Shown in pieces: positions 32,553-40,962 of a DNA stretch of 64,000 nucleotides (positions are counted from its first letter, which is position 1; every line of letters starts with the position of its first letter). This DNA is from JALYGK01 sp036259835 (GTDB taxonomy: Bacteria > Actinomycetota > UBA4738), in the NCBI GenBank assembly GCA_036259835.1, contig DATABA010000022.1, positions 17,274 through 81,273 on the forward strand. The letters are read 5' to 3'. Position numbers and translations under genes: made by a program. The notes beneath the pieces were generated by a model that searched no databases, was not told where the DNA came from, and was given only the letters and a program-made list of their open reading frames with translations.

Positions 32553-33341
32553 ATGACCGAGCTCGACATGTGCGCTCGGACACATGACGACCTCGCCTCA
32601 AAGGCACTTCAGATTGTGGAGCAAGCGTCGGCCATGGGCCTTTCTCTCCGAATCCTCGGAGGCGTGGTGATCCGCTGGTACGTGACGGTCGCTCGGGAGA
32701 CTTACGACGTCCTGCGCCCGGTTCCGAACGACATCGATCTTCTCGCTCCGCTCAAGTCGAGCCATGCCATACGGAAAACGCTCACGTCATTGGGATACGA
32801 ACCCGACGATCGGCTCATTGCTTGGCGCGGGGACCAGCGTCACCGTTACTGCGAGGCGTCGAACGGTGGAGGCGTGTACATCGACGTGTTCCTCGGCACG
32901 CCGCCCCAGTGTCATCGACTGGAACTCGCGCACGCGCTGGCCACGCCGGGTCCGGCGCTGCCTCCCACCCTTTTGCTGCTTACGAAGCTCCAGATCGCAT
33001 CCATCAACGAGAAGGACCTGATAGATGTGGGCTTCCTTCTCTTGGAGTCTCCGTCGGCGCTGACGAACGACGGCAGTGAGGCGTCCATATCGCTCGGATA
33101 CTTGGCGGACGTTCTCCGCAGAGACTGGGGATTTCACCATACGGCGTTGGGCAATCTCCGGAAACTGTCAGAAAAGCTGGATTCTCTCTTTCCAGCGACT
33201 TTCCGTTCAGTGGTTGACGAGCGGATCAACGCACTGACCCGCGTTATTCAAGAGGCTCCGAAGACACTTCGCTGGAAGGTTCGGTCAAAGGTCGGCACCC
33301 GATGGCAGTGGTACCAAGACGTCGAAGAGGTCGTCCGGTGA
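32553..33341 (+). CDS. Nucleotidyltransferase-fold hypothetical protein
   Basis: 262 residues from ATG 32553; GTG 32535 is an alternative. The pattern RILGGVVIRWYV followed by PNDIDLLAP and YIDVFLG gives the Gly motif plus three Asp expected of a polymerase-beta-type nucleotidyltransferase, as in MNT/AbiEii-like proteins. The C-terminal half is helical (LLLLTKLQIASINEKDLIDV) and matches the substrate domain of such enzymes. It is followed 13 nt later by a metallophosphoesterase gene. Function unknown. Confidence 0.65.
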   Translation: MTELDMCARTHDDLASKALQIVEQASAMGLSLRILGGVVIRWYVTVARETYDVLRPVPNDIDLLAPLKSSHAIRKTLTSLGYEPDDRLIAWRGDQRHRYCEASNGGGVYIDVFLGTPPQCHRLELAHALATPGPALPPTLLLLTKLQIASINEKDLIDVGFLLLESPSALTNDGSEASISLGYLADVLRRDWGFHHTALGNLRKLSEKLDSLFPATFRSVVDERINALTRVIQEAPKTLRWKVRSKVGTRWQWYQDVEEVVR

Positions 33342-33354
33342 GGGAGAAGCTGGC

Positions 33355-34326
33355 ATGATCCGGCGGCCGAAGGCTCGGGCGAACCGTCGCCGACTGCTGT
33401 TCGTGACCGACCTTCACGGGAGCGACCTCACGTTCCGCAAACTCCTGAAGGCGCTCGAGGTGTGGCGCCCCGACGCCGTCATAGCGGGCGGAGATGTTGC
33501 TGGGAAAGCGATGGTCCCTGTCGTCGACCTCGGGGACAAGTTCCGCCTGAAGTGGATGGGGCAGGTCCACGAGTTCGCCAGTCGCGAGTTGTCCACTTTC
33601 CTGGAGAAGGTCGGCCAGGTCGGTTTCTATTGGCACATCGCACCCGTCGAAGAGATCGAAGCGATGCGCGACGACCCGGTCAGAACGAATCGCATCTTCG
33701 AGGAGGTGATTGCTCGTCGCTGGTCCGCTTGGCTCGAACGGCTGGAAGATCGCTGTCGCCAACTTCGGGTCCCGGCCTACGTCATGGCGGGCAATGACGA
33801 CCCGTGGAGTCTGGATGCGGTCACCTTGGTTCAGCGCGAATGGGTCACTCCCGCCGATGGCGCAGTTGTTCCGGTTCTGGATCACTGGATGCTCGTCTCT
33901 TGTGGACTCGGAAATCCGACGCCGTGGCAATGCCCTCGGGATGTCTCCGAGAGTGAGTTAGCCGACAAACTTCGAAGCATCACTGAGGGGCTAAAAGACT
34001 TCAGCAACGTCATCGCCAACATCCACCCACCCCCATTCGATTCGACGCTCGATCTGGCACCGAAGCTCGATACGTCCGTTTCGCCGCCTCGGCCGGTCCC
34101 AGGCGAGATTGCTCCAGTCGGTAGCACAGCGGTAAGGGATTTCCTCGCCGACGCTCAGCCGCTGCTCAGTTTGCACGGCCACATTCATGAATCGCGGGCT
34201 GCTGTTCGGCTCGGGAGGACGTGGGCCGTCAATCCCGGGAGCGAATACGCGGAGGGCGTCCTCCGAGCGGCCCTCGTGACGGTCGAGCCATCCAGAGTCG
34301 TGAGTCATCAACTGGTGGCGGCATGA
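33355..34326 (+). CDS. Calcineurin-like metallophosphoesterase
   Basis: 323 residues. Metal-site motifs occur in order: VTDLHGS (~17-23), AGGDVAGK (~45-52), MAGNDDPW (~143-150, where GNHD/GNHE is usual) and SLHGHIHES (~280-288). No signal peptide, so cytosolic. It lies between the nucleotidyltransferase-like gene and the APC permease, on the same strand with short gaps. The variation GNDD for GNH(D/E) removes the usual catalytic His. Confidence 0.85.
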   Translation: MIRRPKARANRRRLLFVTDLHGSDLTFRKLLKALEVWRPDAVIAGGDVAGKAMVPVVDLGDKFRLKWMGQVHEFASRELSTFLEKVGQVGFYWHIAPVEEIEAMRDDPVRTNRIFEEVIARRWSAWLERLEDRCRQLRVPAYVMAGNDDPWSLDAVTLVQREWVTPADGAVVPVLDHWMLVSCGLGNPTPWQCPRDVSESELADKLRSITEGLKDFSNVIANIHPPPFDSTLDLAPKLDTSVSPPRPVPGEIAPVGSTAVRDFLADAQPLLSLHGHIHESRAAVRLGRTWAVNPGSEYAEGVLRAALVTVEPSRVVSHQLVAA

Positions 34327-34341
34327 GAAAGGAGGCAGGCA

Positions 34342-36012
34342 GTGGAAACGGCTGCTCGATCGCGGAAATCTGACGACCAAGCACTCGATGTCTTCCTGCG
34401 GCAATCGTCGGGATTGGTCCGAGAGCTCTCTATCTTCGATGCTGCGGTTTTTGGAGTGCTTGCAAGCGGGCTCTTCTTCTCCTTCATTTATTTCTTCCCA
34501 TACCCGCAGTACATCACGCCGGGGATTAACACCGTCCTGATGCTCGTCCTCGGCACGCTGGCCTCGTTACCCGTAATCATCTGCTATGCGGCGCTTGGCT
34601 CGGCGATGCCGAGAGCGGGCGGCGACTACCTGTACGACAGCCGGACGGTCTCTCCGGCACTGGGTTTCGCCATTCCACTTGGTATGGGGGCGTTCGTCTG
34701 GACCATCCTGTTTCCACTGGGCACATTCGTCATCGTCTCGTTTGGGCTCGGGCCCGTTCTCAACGCGGCTGCCTCGCAGTTCGGAATCGAAACCCTCACT
34801 GGATGGGCCAACGCGCTCCAGGGAACAACTGGACAGCTGATCACGACGATCGTTCTCGCATTGCTGGCGTGGTTGATCACCATCCGAGGAGTCCGGCTCT
34901 ACCGGATCATCCAGCGTAGCGTCTTTCTTCCGGCGATCGTGGTGACGAACGTGGCGTTGTTGATCCAGCTTTTCGTCAGCTCAAACGACCGGTTTCGGCA
35001 GGCATTCGACCGGTTCCCAGCGAACGAAGCAGACGGCATCACCTACGCCGGCATCCTCTCAACCGCCCAGCAGAACGGCTGGCAGCCGCCGTCATTCAGC
35101 TGGGGAGACACGCTCCTCTGGATCCCCGTGATGCTGGGCGTCGTCCCATTCGTGGTCTACGCGACCGAGGGCATGCTAGGAGAGGTCAAACGCGCCCGTG
35201 ACTTCGCCCGGTTGAGCCGAGCTCTCATCCTAGGGGCGCTCTATATCGGGATTGTCGTCTTTGGGCTCCTGTACTTCCTGTTCGAACGAATGGCGTCCCA
35301 GGAGTTCATCTCTGCGGCGTCGTTTCTCGTGAATGAGGAAATTATCGCGCTGCCATACGACCTCAACATCACATCCTTCAGCTCCATCGTGAACGACAAC
35401 TTCTTTCTGGTTCTTGCGGTGTCGCTCGGGTTCATCGCGAGCGCCTTCCAACTCATGACCGCCGTGATGATGAATGAGACCCGGATCCTGGTCTCCATGG
35501 GGCTCGACCGCACGCTCCCCGCGAAGTTCGCCGACGTGAACCCGAGGTTCCACGCGCCGATCTTCTCGGCTACCGTGTACGTTGCCCTCGTCCTGGGCAT
35601 GACGCTGTGGTTCACCTACGCGCCGGAGTGGTCCACGGTGTTCACGTATCTCAGCGTGTACGGCGGGCAGGGCGTATTGCTCTTCGGCTGCCTGGCAGCG
35701 TTCCTCCTCCCGATCCGGGCGAGGGCGATCTACGAAGCCTCTCCCGTGGCGAGGTACCACATCGGGCGTCTTCCGCTGATCACGGTGATCAGTGCGCTCG
35801 GAATGATTCTGTACGTGGCAAGCCTGTTCGTCATCGCCACCAACGACAAGGTCGGCCTCACCGGAGCGGGCCTCGGCTTGCCCGCCGACCCCCGCTGGCT
35901 CCTGATCGTGCCCGTCGTTTTCTTCCTCGCGGTCTTCTTTGCGTGGCAATGGGTCGAGAGGAGGCGAGGGATCGATACGAGGCTTGTCTTCGAGGCGGTC
36001 CCGCCCGAGTGA
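34342..36012 (+). CDS. APC-superfamily amino acid/amine permease
   Basis: 556 residues with about twelve membrane helices. The GTG start is preceded by AAAGGAGG at 6-nt spacing. GSAMPRAGGDYLYDSRTVSPALGF is the conserved TM2-TM3 region of the AA_permease_2 family. A later GLDRTLPAKFADVNPRFHAP loop also fits. Proton- or sodium-coupled uptake of an amino acid, amine or peptide product is likely. It lies directly before an M24 hydrolase gene. Confidence 0.9.
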   Translation: METAARSRKSDDQALDVFLRQSSGLVRELSIFDAAVFGVLASGLFFSFIYFFPYPQYITPGINTVLMLVLGTLASLPVIICYAALGSAMPRAGGDYLYDSRTVSPALGFAIPLGMGAFVWTILFPLGTFVIVSFGLGPVLNAAASQFGIETLTGWANALQGTTGQLITTIVLALLAWLITIRGVRLYRIIQRSVFLPAIVVTNVALLIQLFVSSNDRFRQAFDRFPANEADGITYAGILSTAQQNGWQPPSFSWGDTLLWIPVMLGVVPFVVYATEGMLGEVKRARDFARLSRALILGALYIGIVVFGLLYFLFERMASQEFISAASFLVNEEIIALPYDLNITSFSSIVNDNFFLVLAVSLGFIASAFQLMTAVMMNETRILVSMGLDRTLPAKFADVNPRFHAPIFSATVYVALVLGMTLWFTYAPEWSTVFTYLSVYGGQGVLLFGCLAAFLLPIRARAIYEASPVARYHIGRLPLITVISALGMILYVASLFVIATNDKVGLTGAGLGLPADPRWLLIVPVVFFLAVFFAWQWVERRRGIDTRLVFEAVPPE

Positions 36013-36109
36013 GAAGCTCAGGAGTTCCAAAGGCTGCCGGCGTCAGTTGCCCAAAGTAGGCCGAAGGCCACCTCGCGGGCGTTGATAAGCGAGCCGTGAA
36101 AGGAACGCG

Positions 36110-37315
36110 ATGACGTATTTCCCCATGGATGAGTACGAGCAACGGTGGAGTCGCGTATGGGATGCGATTCACTCCGCGGGGTTCGAGACCGCGCTGGTCT
36201 GGGGGCAGAGCGGCGGAAATTACGAGCGGTGCAATGACATCCTCTACCTGACGAACTACTACTCGAACCAGTCAGGTCATGCGTACGACTCAAGCGTGAG
36301 ACTGGCGAGCAGTTACTCGGCGGCATTGTTCGCAAATGGAGATTCGCCGGAACTCTTCGCCGACCAACCTGACTACCCTGAAGACCTTCTTGCAGTCGGT
36401 CGTGTTTCGTCCGATCGAAACCTCATCCGTGCTGTGACTGCCGGACTCCGGCAGAGGAGCGCCACGGGAAAGGTACTCTCGGTCGGACACGACTTCCTTC
36501 CCGTGAAGTACGCCCGCCTCCTCGAAGACGCTTTCCCCGGGATTGAGTTCACTTACGACGATGAGCTAGTGCGCGACGTCCGACGATACAAGTCGACGTT
36601 CGAGCTCGAGTGCATACGTGAAGCTGGTGAAACAGCTTCCGCAGCCCTCCAGGCGCTGATGGAAACCGCCATGCGTGGCGGTACACAGGCTGACGCCGCA
36701 GCCGCCGGAATGGCGGAGCTCGCTCGACGAGGAGGCTTCCCCCACATGATTCCCGTCTCGAGCGGGGCTACGATTCACCGATTCACCGGCGACCCGATCG
36801 CGGGCTTCTCTCGAGAAATCGTCATGGCTCCTGGCGACCTCGTCCGTGCGTGGGTCTACGGACCAATCTGGCAGGGGTACTGGCTCGATCCTGGGCGAAC
36901 TGGCATCGTCGGTCGAGCTGGCACTCGTCGACAGCGTGAGTTGATTCGAACCGCTACCGACATCACCCATCGCCTGATGGAGTCGGTTACCCCCGGTTCC
37001 CGGGTGCTCGATGTCGTCGCTCTCGGCGAGCGACTGACTACAGAGAGCGGCTCTCAGGACGATCCCGTATCAAACATGTTCCCGTTGTACGGGCACGGAG
37101 TCGGGATGTTTTGGGAACGACCCACGCTTGGGGAAGGGATGCTCGGCGAGCCCGGGACAGAAGAGCGATACGCGTACTTCCACTCCGGCCAAACGTGCAC
37201 CATCGAAGTCTTCCTGAGTTGGCCGGGCGTGGGAAGCGCTGGGATCGAGGAGTGCTTCATCGTGCAGGACGGAAAAAACGAACTACTTACTACGACTGAT
37301 CTGGAGTGGTGGTGA
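36110..37315 (+). CDS. M24/creatinase-fold hydrolase, copy 1 (Xaa-Pro peptidase or ectoine-hydrolase-like)
   Basis: 401 residues. N-terminal creatinase-like domain (MTYFPMDEYEQRWSRVWDAI) and C-terminal pita-bread domain. GHGVGMFWERP keeps the central His and GIEECFIV keeps the last Glu. The usual first metal Asp (as in IDFG...YCSD) is replaced: the motif is VRAWVYGPIWQGYWLDPGRT, where only the second Asp remains. Creatinases and the ectoine hydrolase DoeA belong to this fold. A substrate in that chemistry, rather than a proline peptide, is plausible. Confidence 0.85.
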   Translation: MTYFPMDEYEQRWSRVWDAIHSAGFETALVWGQSGGNYERCNDILYLTNYYSNQSGHAYDSSVRLASSYSAALFANGDSPELFADQPDYPEDLLAVGRVSSDRNLIRAVTAGLRQRSATGKVLSVGHDFLPVKYARLLEDAFPGIEFTYDDELVRDVRRYKSTFELECIREAGETASAALQALMETAMRGGTQADAAAAGMAELARRGGFPHMIPVSSGATIHRFTGDPIAGFSREIVMAPGDLVRAWVYGPIWQGYWLDPGRTGIVGRAGTRRQRELIRTATDITHRLMESVTPGSRVLDVVALGERLTTESGSQDDPVSNMFPLYGHGVGMFWERPTLGEGMLGEPGTEERYAYFHSGQTCTIEVFLSWPGVGSAGIEECFIVQDGKNELLTTTDLEWW

Positions 37316-37360
37316 GGAGTAATGAACGCGTTCCCGTTGGAGGGCGCCCCGAAGCTTGGG

Positions 37361-38554
37361 TCACCACCATTCGAGTTCGGTCGTGGTGAGCAGTTCATTT
37401 CGCTCCCGTCCCACGATGAAATTCTGTTCCACACCCGCGCTGCCCACGCCCGGTCGATACAGAAATGTCTCGGCCGTAACGGTCTGGCCTTCGTGAAACG
37501 CCGTCACCTCGTTCTTCCACCCTTCGGTGAAGTAAGGCTCCTCCCAGTAAAGCCCAATCCCATGGCCGTACAACGGGAACATCCTTGCCGCTTGGTCATC
37601 CTCCGTACCGGCCTCCCTCCGCAGCTGGGAGCCGAGATTCACGATGTCCTTCACGCGGACCCCCGGACGGATCGCCTCCATCACGCGAGAGACGATGTCA
37701 TTGGCCGCCCCGATGAGCGCTCGCTGATCCGGACGCGGCTTCCCACCAACCACGGCCGTCCGGCCAGGATCGCACCAGTAACCTTGCCAAGCGGGGCCGT
37801 ACACCCAGGCGCGGACCATATCACCGTCGCTCATCGAGATGGCGGGCGACGAGCCAGTAATCGGATCGCCCGCGAAGTGGTACATATCGTTGCCGCTGGC
37901 AACGGGAACCATGTGCGGAAATCCACCGCGCCGCACAAGCTCCGATGCACCGGCCGCAGCGGCCTCCGCTTGTGTCCCGCCGCGCACTGCCCGCTCCATC
38001 AAGGCGGTCATCGCCGCGGATACGGCGACGCCGGCCTCGCGGTAGCAGTCGAGCTCGCGCTGGGTCTTGTGAAGCCTCACGTCACGAACCAGGCGGTCGT
38101 CAGCGACAAATTCAACGCCGGGAAGAGCTTCCGTCAGAAGGCGGTAATACTTCGCGGGGAGGAAATCCTCGCCAACCAGGGCCACGCGACCCTCCGTGAT
38201 TCCGCGCGCCTTGAGCACTTCTGCGACCGTGACGAGAACGTTCTCACCCCAGACGACGCGCTCAACCGCGATCGGGAGGAGCTCCGAAGGGTAGTCGGGT
38301 TCGTCGGCAACCAACAGGGGGACGTCACGCTCGTGCATCAGGACGGCGCTGAATCCGAGTCCCGTCCACCAATCCGTGTCGTAGTCGTGTCCAGACTGAC
38401 TCGAGTAGTAGTTGGTAAGGTACAGAAGGTCGCCGTGTCTCTCGTACGTACCGGCCGTCCGTCCCCAGACCAGCGCGGTCGCTATTCCCTTAACCTCCAT
38501 CGCGTCGTAGATGCGACGCCATCGCTCCTCGTACTCGTCCTGAGGGAAGTACAC
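37361..38554 (-). CDS. M24/creatinase-fold hydrolase, copy 2 (convergent paralogue)
   Basis: 397 residues, similar along its length to the gene at 36110-37315 and ending in the same TTTELEWW/TTTDLEWW tail. GHGIGLYWEEP and GVEQNFIV keep the His and one Glu-type position. The first metal Asp is likewise missing (VRAWVYGPAWQGYWCDPGRT). The two genes converge with 45 nt between their stops. They are diverged duplicates, probably acting on different steps or substrates. Confidence 0.85.
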   Translation of the reverse strand: MYFPQDEYEERWRRIYDAMEVKGIATALVWGRTAGTYERHGDLLYLTNYYSSQSGHDYDTDWWTGLGFSAVLMHERDVPLLVADEPDYPSELLPIAVERVVWGENVLVTVAEVLKARGITEGRVALVGEDFLPAKYYRLLTEALPGVEFVADDRLVRDVRLHKTQRELDCYREAGVAVSAAMTALMERAVRGGTQAEAAAAGASELVRRGGFPHMVPVASGNDMYHFAGDPITGSSPAISMSDGDMVRAWVYGPAWQGYWCDPGRTAVVGGKPRPDQRALIGAANDIVSRVMEAIRPGVRVKDIVNLGSQLRREAGTEDDQAARMFPLYGHGIGLYWEEPYFTEGWKNEVTAFHEGQTVTAETFLYRPGVGSAGVEQNFIVGRERNELLTTTELEWW

Positions 38555-38687
38555 GATCCGCCTCCTCTTGCTGGTTCACTCACGGCTACGGCGTGGGCGA
38601 ACGCCGGGCGGAATCGTAGATCACCGGGGGTGCGATTTGCCGCCGACATCGCTGGTCGTTCCCACGCTCGTTTCGGAGGCGGGTGAG

Positions 38688-39557
38688 ATGAGACCGCTCC
38701 CGATCCTGGCGGTCCAGGCCGCTCCAGTCCCGTGGGAGGTGGACGCGACGTGGGAGAAATTCGAAGTGACGACGAGACGACTCGTCCAAGCGTTCCCGAG
38801 CACGAAACTGGTCGTGTATCCGGAGCTGTTTCTATCGGCGATCGGGCCCACGACGATCCCTCCCCGAGCCGGCTATTCGGTCGAAAGGGTGGCGCAGCGC
38901 ATCCCTGGACCCTTGACGGAGCGGCTCGGCGAGCTTGCCGAAGAACTCCAAATCTGGCTCGTGCCTGGATCGGTCTACGAGATCGGAGACGCCGGCCGAA
39001 TCTACAACACAGCCGTCGCCGTTCGACCCGACGGCTCCATCGCGGCGCGCTATCGAAAGATTTTTCCGTGGCGGCCATGGGAGCGGTCATTCCCCGGCGA
39101 GGACCTCGTCCTGTTCGACATCGATGATGTGGGTCGTGTGGGCCTGATGATCTGCTACGACGGCTGGTTCCCTGAAGTCGCGCGGAATCTTGCTTGGCTA
39201 GGGGCTGAACTGATTCTCCAGCCTGCTGCCACCTGGACCTCCGACAGAGAGCAGGAGCTCGTTCTCGTCCGCGCTCAGGCCATCACCAATCAAGTGATCG
39301 TTGTCAACGTCAACGTCGGCGGTGGTTACGGGGAAGGGCGCAGCTTAGTGGTGGATCCAGAGGGGCACGTCCTTCAAGCTGCTGGCGGCGGGGAAGAAGT
39401 AATTACGGACGTCCTCGATTTCGACGGCGTGCGAAGAGTGAGGCAGTACGGCTCTGTAGGGATGAACAGGCTGTGGGAAGAAGTGCGTGAGCGCCAGAGG
39501 ATAAGGCTTCCCATGTATGGCGGCTCGCTTCCCGGCATGATTCAACCATCCGCGTAA
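38688..39557 (+). CDS. Carbon-nitrogen hydrolase (nitrilase/amidase superfamily)
   Basis: 289 residues from ATG 38688, preceded by GGAGG; the open frame upstream is not coding. The catalytic triad is visible: Glu in LVVYPELFLS (~43), Lys in RYRKIFPW (~120) and Cys in LMICYDGWFPE (~150). Such enzymes hydrolyse amide or nitrile bonds, for instance N-carbamoylputrescine or omega-amides. Divergent from the second M24 gene. With the transporters of the island it suggests breakdown of an amide-containing solute. Confidence 0.9.
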   Translation: MRPLPILAVQAAPVPWEVDATWEKFEVTTRRLVQAFPSTKLVVYPELFLSAIGPTTIPPRAGYSVERVAQRIPGPLTERLGELAEELQIWLVPGSVYEIGDAGRIYNTAVAVRPDGSIAARYRKIFPWRPWERSFPGEDLVLFDIDDVGRVGLMICYDGWFPEVARNLAWLGAELILQPAATWTSDREQELVLVRAQAITNQVIVVNVNVGGGYGEGRSLVVDPEGHVLQAAGGGEEVITDVLDFDGVRRVRQYGSVGMNRLWEEVRERQRIRLPMYGGSLPGMIQPSA

Positions 39558-39568
39558 GGCACCCACCC

Positions 39569-39830
39569 TCACGCCCGCCCTTGACCAGTTTCCTTGAGCT
39601 CCAAGAATGGCGGGAGTTCGCCAGTGAACGGGATGATCCGGGTGAGGTGTAAAAATCGGGCAGGGCGACGCCCTCCTCCCATCGTCGCAGCGCCGTTGTG
39701 AGAACGTCGGCTCCAGAACGAAGCGCTCTTGGCCCAGCCCTAACCGCTTTCGTTGTCCCTTTATCCACTCGCTGAACTCGGCCGTAAGGCTTTCGCTCCG
39801 CTTTGGCCGCCCTAGCTGCACCGCTTCCTC
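39569..39830 (-). pseudogene. XRE-type HTH regulator with two frameshifts
   Basis: Three minus-strand frames read one after another give a coherent HTH protein. First, FSEWIKGQRKRLGLGQE. Then, one frame over, ALRSGADVLTTALRRWEEGVALPDF. Then LTRIIPFTGELPPFLELKETG to a TGA at 39569-39571. The middle part is a typical XRE recognition helix with the WExG motif. No single frame holds the whole, so the gene is inactive unless the assembly contains indel errors. 39883-40158 upstream shows no convincing gene. Confidence 0.5.
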
Positions 39831-40158
39831 CCTTCCCGCCGTGGGAAGCTGCTGACCACGGTAAGCCCCGGCAGTGACTCAAGCTGAGTTTGGAAACCCG
39901 TTTTTGTCACTCTGGTCCGTTGGGGATTTTCGGTGGTCTCGCAAGCGCCTGCCGCAAGAAGCTGGGTTGGTTCCGTCTGAACAACAACTGAGGACGGCAT
40001 ATCCCGTTGTGGGAGTCGCTCAACAACTACTCCGCGCCTTTCGGCTTGGATGAGCTGATTTTGAATTGACCGGCGCGGCTGAAGGATCATTTCGATGAGC
40101 GAATGCGTACAACCGTGAAAACTGCACTTGGCCTACGGTTTCTATCTCCGGGGCGCGC

Positions 40159-40749
40159 TTAGAAGGCTGCAGACACGAGAAACCACAGCGCCGCGAACGG
40201 GGCCACTGCAATCTCCACCAGGCATCCGATCACGCCGACGAGCGCCGCCACCAGGACCCACGGTGCAAACACGAACCGCGCTGGCACCAGAGTGAGAAGC
40301 AACTCTCGCGTGCCCGCAGCGGTTCGCCAGAAGCGGTACGAATTGAAGACCGACCTGACCCAGCTCTTCTGTGCGGCTCCCCGAGCTTCGCGGGACAGGC
40401 GTCGAAGCTCCTCTGCCCGCTCCCCGACGAGCTGAGGTAACGCACGGAAGTGCTCCCGGACTCGAGTCAGGCGGCTCAGCCCGACAGTGAAGACGAGCAA
40501 GACCGCAGGACTTGCCATGAGCACGAGTGCCCAGAGAGCCAGCGTCGTGGGCTCCCGGGCGGCCTGAACCTGCGTTGGGATGGTGACCCAGATCAGAGCA
40601 CCGGCGGCCATACCCAGCAAGGAGAGCTTTCGCAATCGCCCAGCCGTTCGATGGATCAACGCTAGGACCGCGTCGAGGGCCTCCGACGTCCGGCCCAGTG
40701 CCGAGCGCGGAGCGCGGCCTTCGACCGGATTACCGGATCGCTCTTCCAT
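40159..40749 (-). CDS. Membrane protein of unknown function
   Basis: 196 residues. About three to four hydrophobic segments: LSLLGMAAGALIWVTIPTQV, LALWALVLMASPAVLLVFTVGL and two near the C-terminus (FVFAPWVLVAALVGVIGCLVE, AVAPFAALWFLVSAAF). A charged, Arg-rich cytoplasmic loop lies between (RVREHFRALPQLVGERAEELRR). Not recognised. It is the last gene before the right-hand island repeat. Confidence 0.65.
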   Translation of the reverse strand: MEERSGNPVEGRAPRSALGRTSEALDAVLALIHRTAGRLRKLSLLGMAAGALIWVTIPTQVQAAREPTTLALWALVLMASPAVLLVFTVGLSRLTRVREHFRALPQLVGERAEELRRLSREARGAAQKSWVRSVFNSYRFWRTAAGTRELLLTLVPARFVFAPWVLVAALVGVIGCLVEIAVAPFAALWFLVSAAF

Positions 40750-40856
40750 CCCTGTGGTGTTCCCGGTGTGGGTGCTTGTACTCGCAGGGAGTGGACCGTC
40801 CGTGGGGCATCCTCCAATTTTGCGCTGGCCTAGGAATCCCTCTGACCTCGCCTACA

Positions 40857-40896
40857 CACGGCAGAGGTCGTGGGTTCGACTCCGATCACCTCCACC
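40857..40896 (+). repeat. attR-like repeat (tRNA-Ala 3' fragment)
   Basis: 39 of 40 bases match 24923-24962. The sequence upstream does not form the 5' half of a tRNA, so this is a displaced 3' end and not a gene. It marks the right boundary of the island. Confidence 0.85.
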
Positions 40897-40962
40897 CATC
40901 CGGCGATCTGTGCCCGGCCGCTGGCCGCCGTACGGCTTCTGTGATCCGCGTGAAGCTGGATG

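Larger units (their letters stand above)
24923..40896 (+). mobile_element. Genomic island integrated at the 3' end of tRNA-Ala(CGC), about 16 kb
   Basis: The 40 bp at 24923-24962 (3' half of tRNA-Ala plus CC) recur in the same orientation at 40857-40896 with one mismatch. The second copy has no 5' tRNA half, so it is a displaced attachment site. A C-terminal tyrosine-integrase fragment sits directly at the left end. Cargo includes an ECF sigma/membrane protein pair, two HTH remnants, a TetR-controlled ABC operon and several hydrolase and permease genes. The integrase is truncated and several pseudogenes are visible, so the island is old and no longer mobile by itself. Confidence 0.8.

Noticed and set aside
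37290..37375. Terminator hairpin between the two M24 genes (GTGGTGA/TCACCAC)
   Set aside because: The arms come from the same LEWW-stop codons at the ends of two convergent paralogues; there is no T-run, so it is explained by the coding sequence.
39812..40090. 92-residue minus-strand ORF
   Set aside because: No motif or fold pattern, composition like random translation, and it overlaps the HTH pseudogene. I see nothing convincing in 39883-40158.
40857..40896. Second tRNA-Ala gene
   Set aside because: Only the 3' half is present; the sequence upstream does not form acceptor, D- or anticodon-arm partners.
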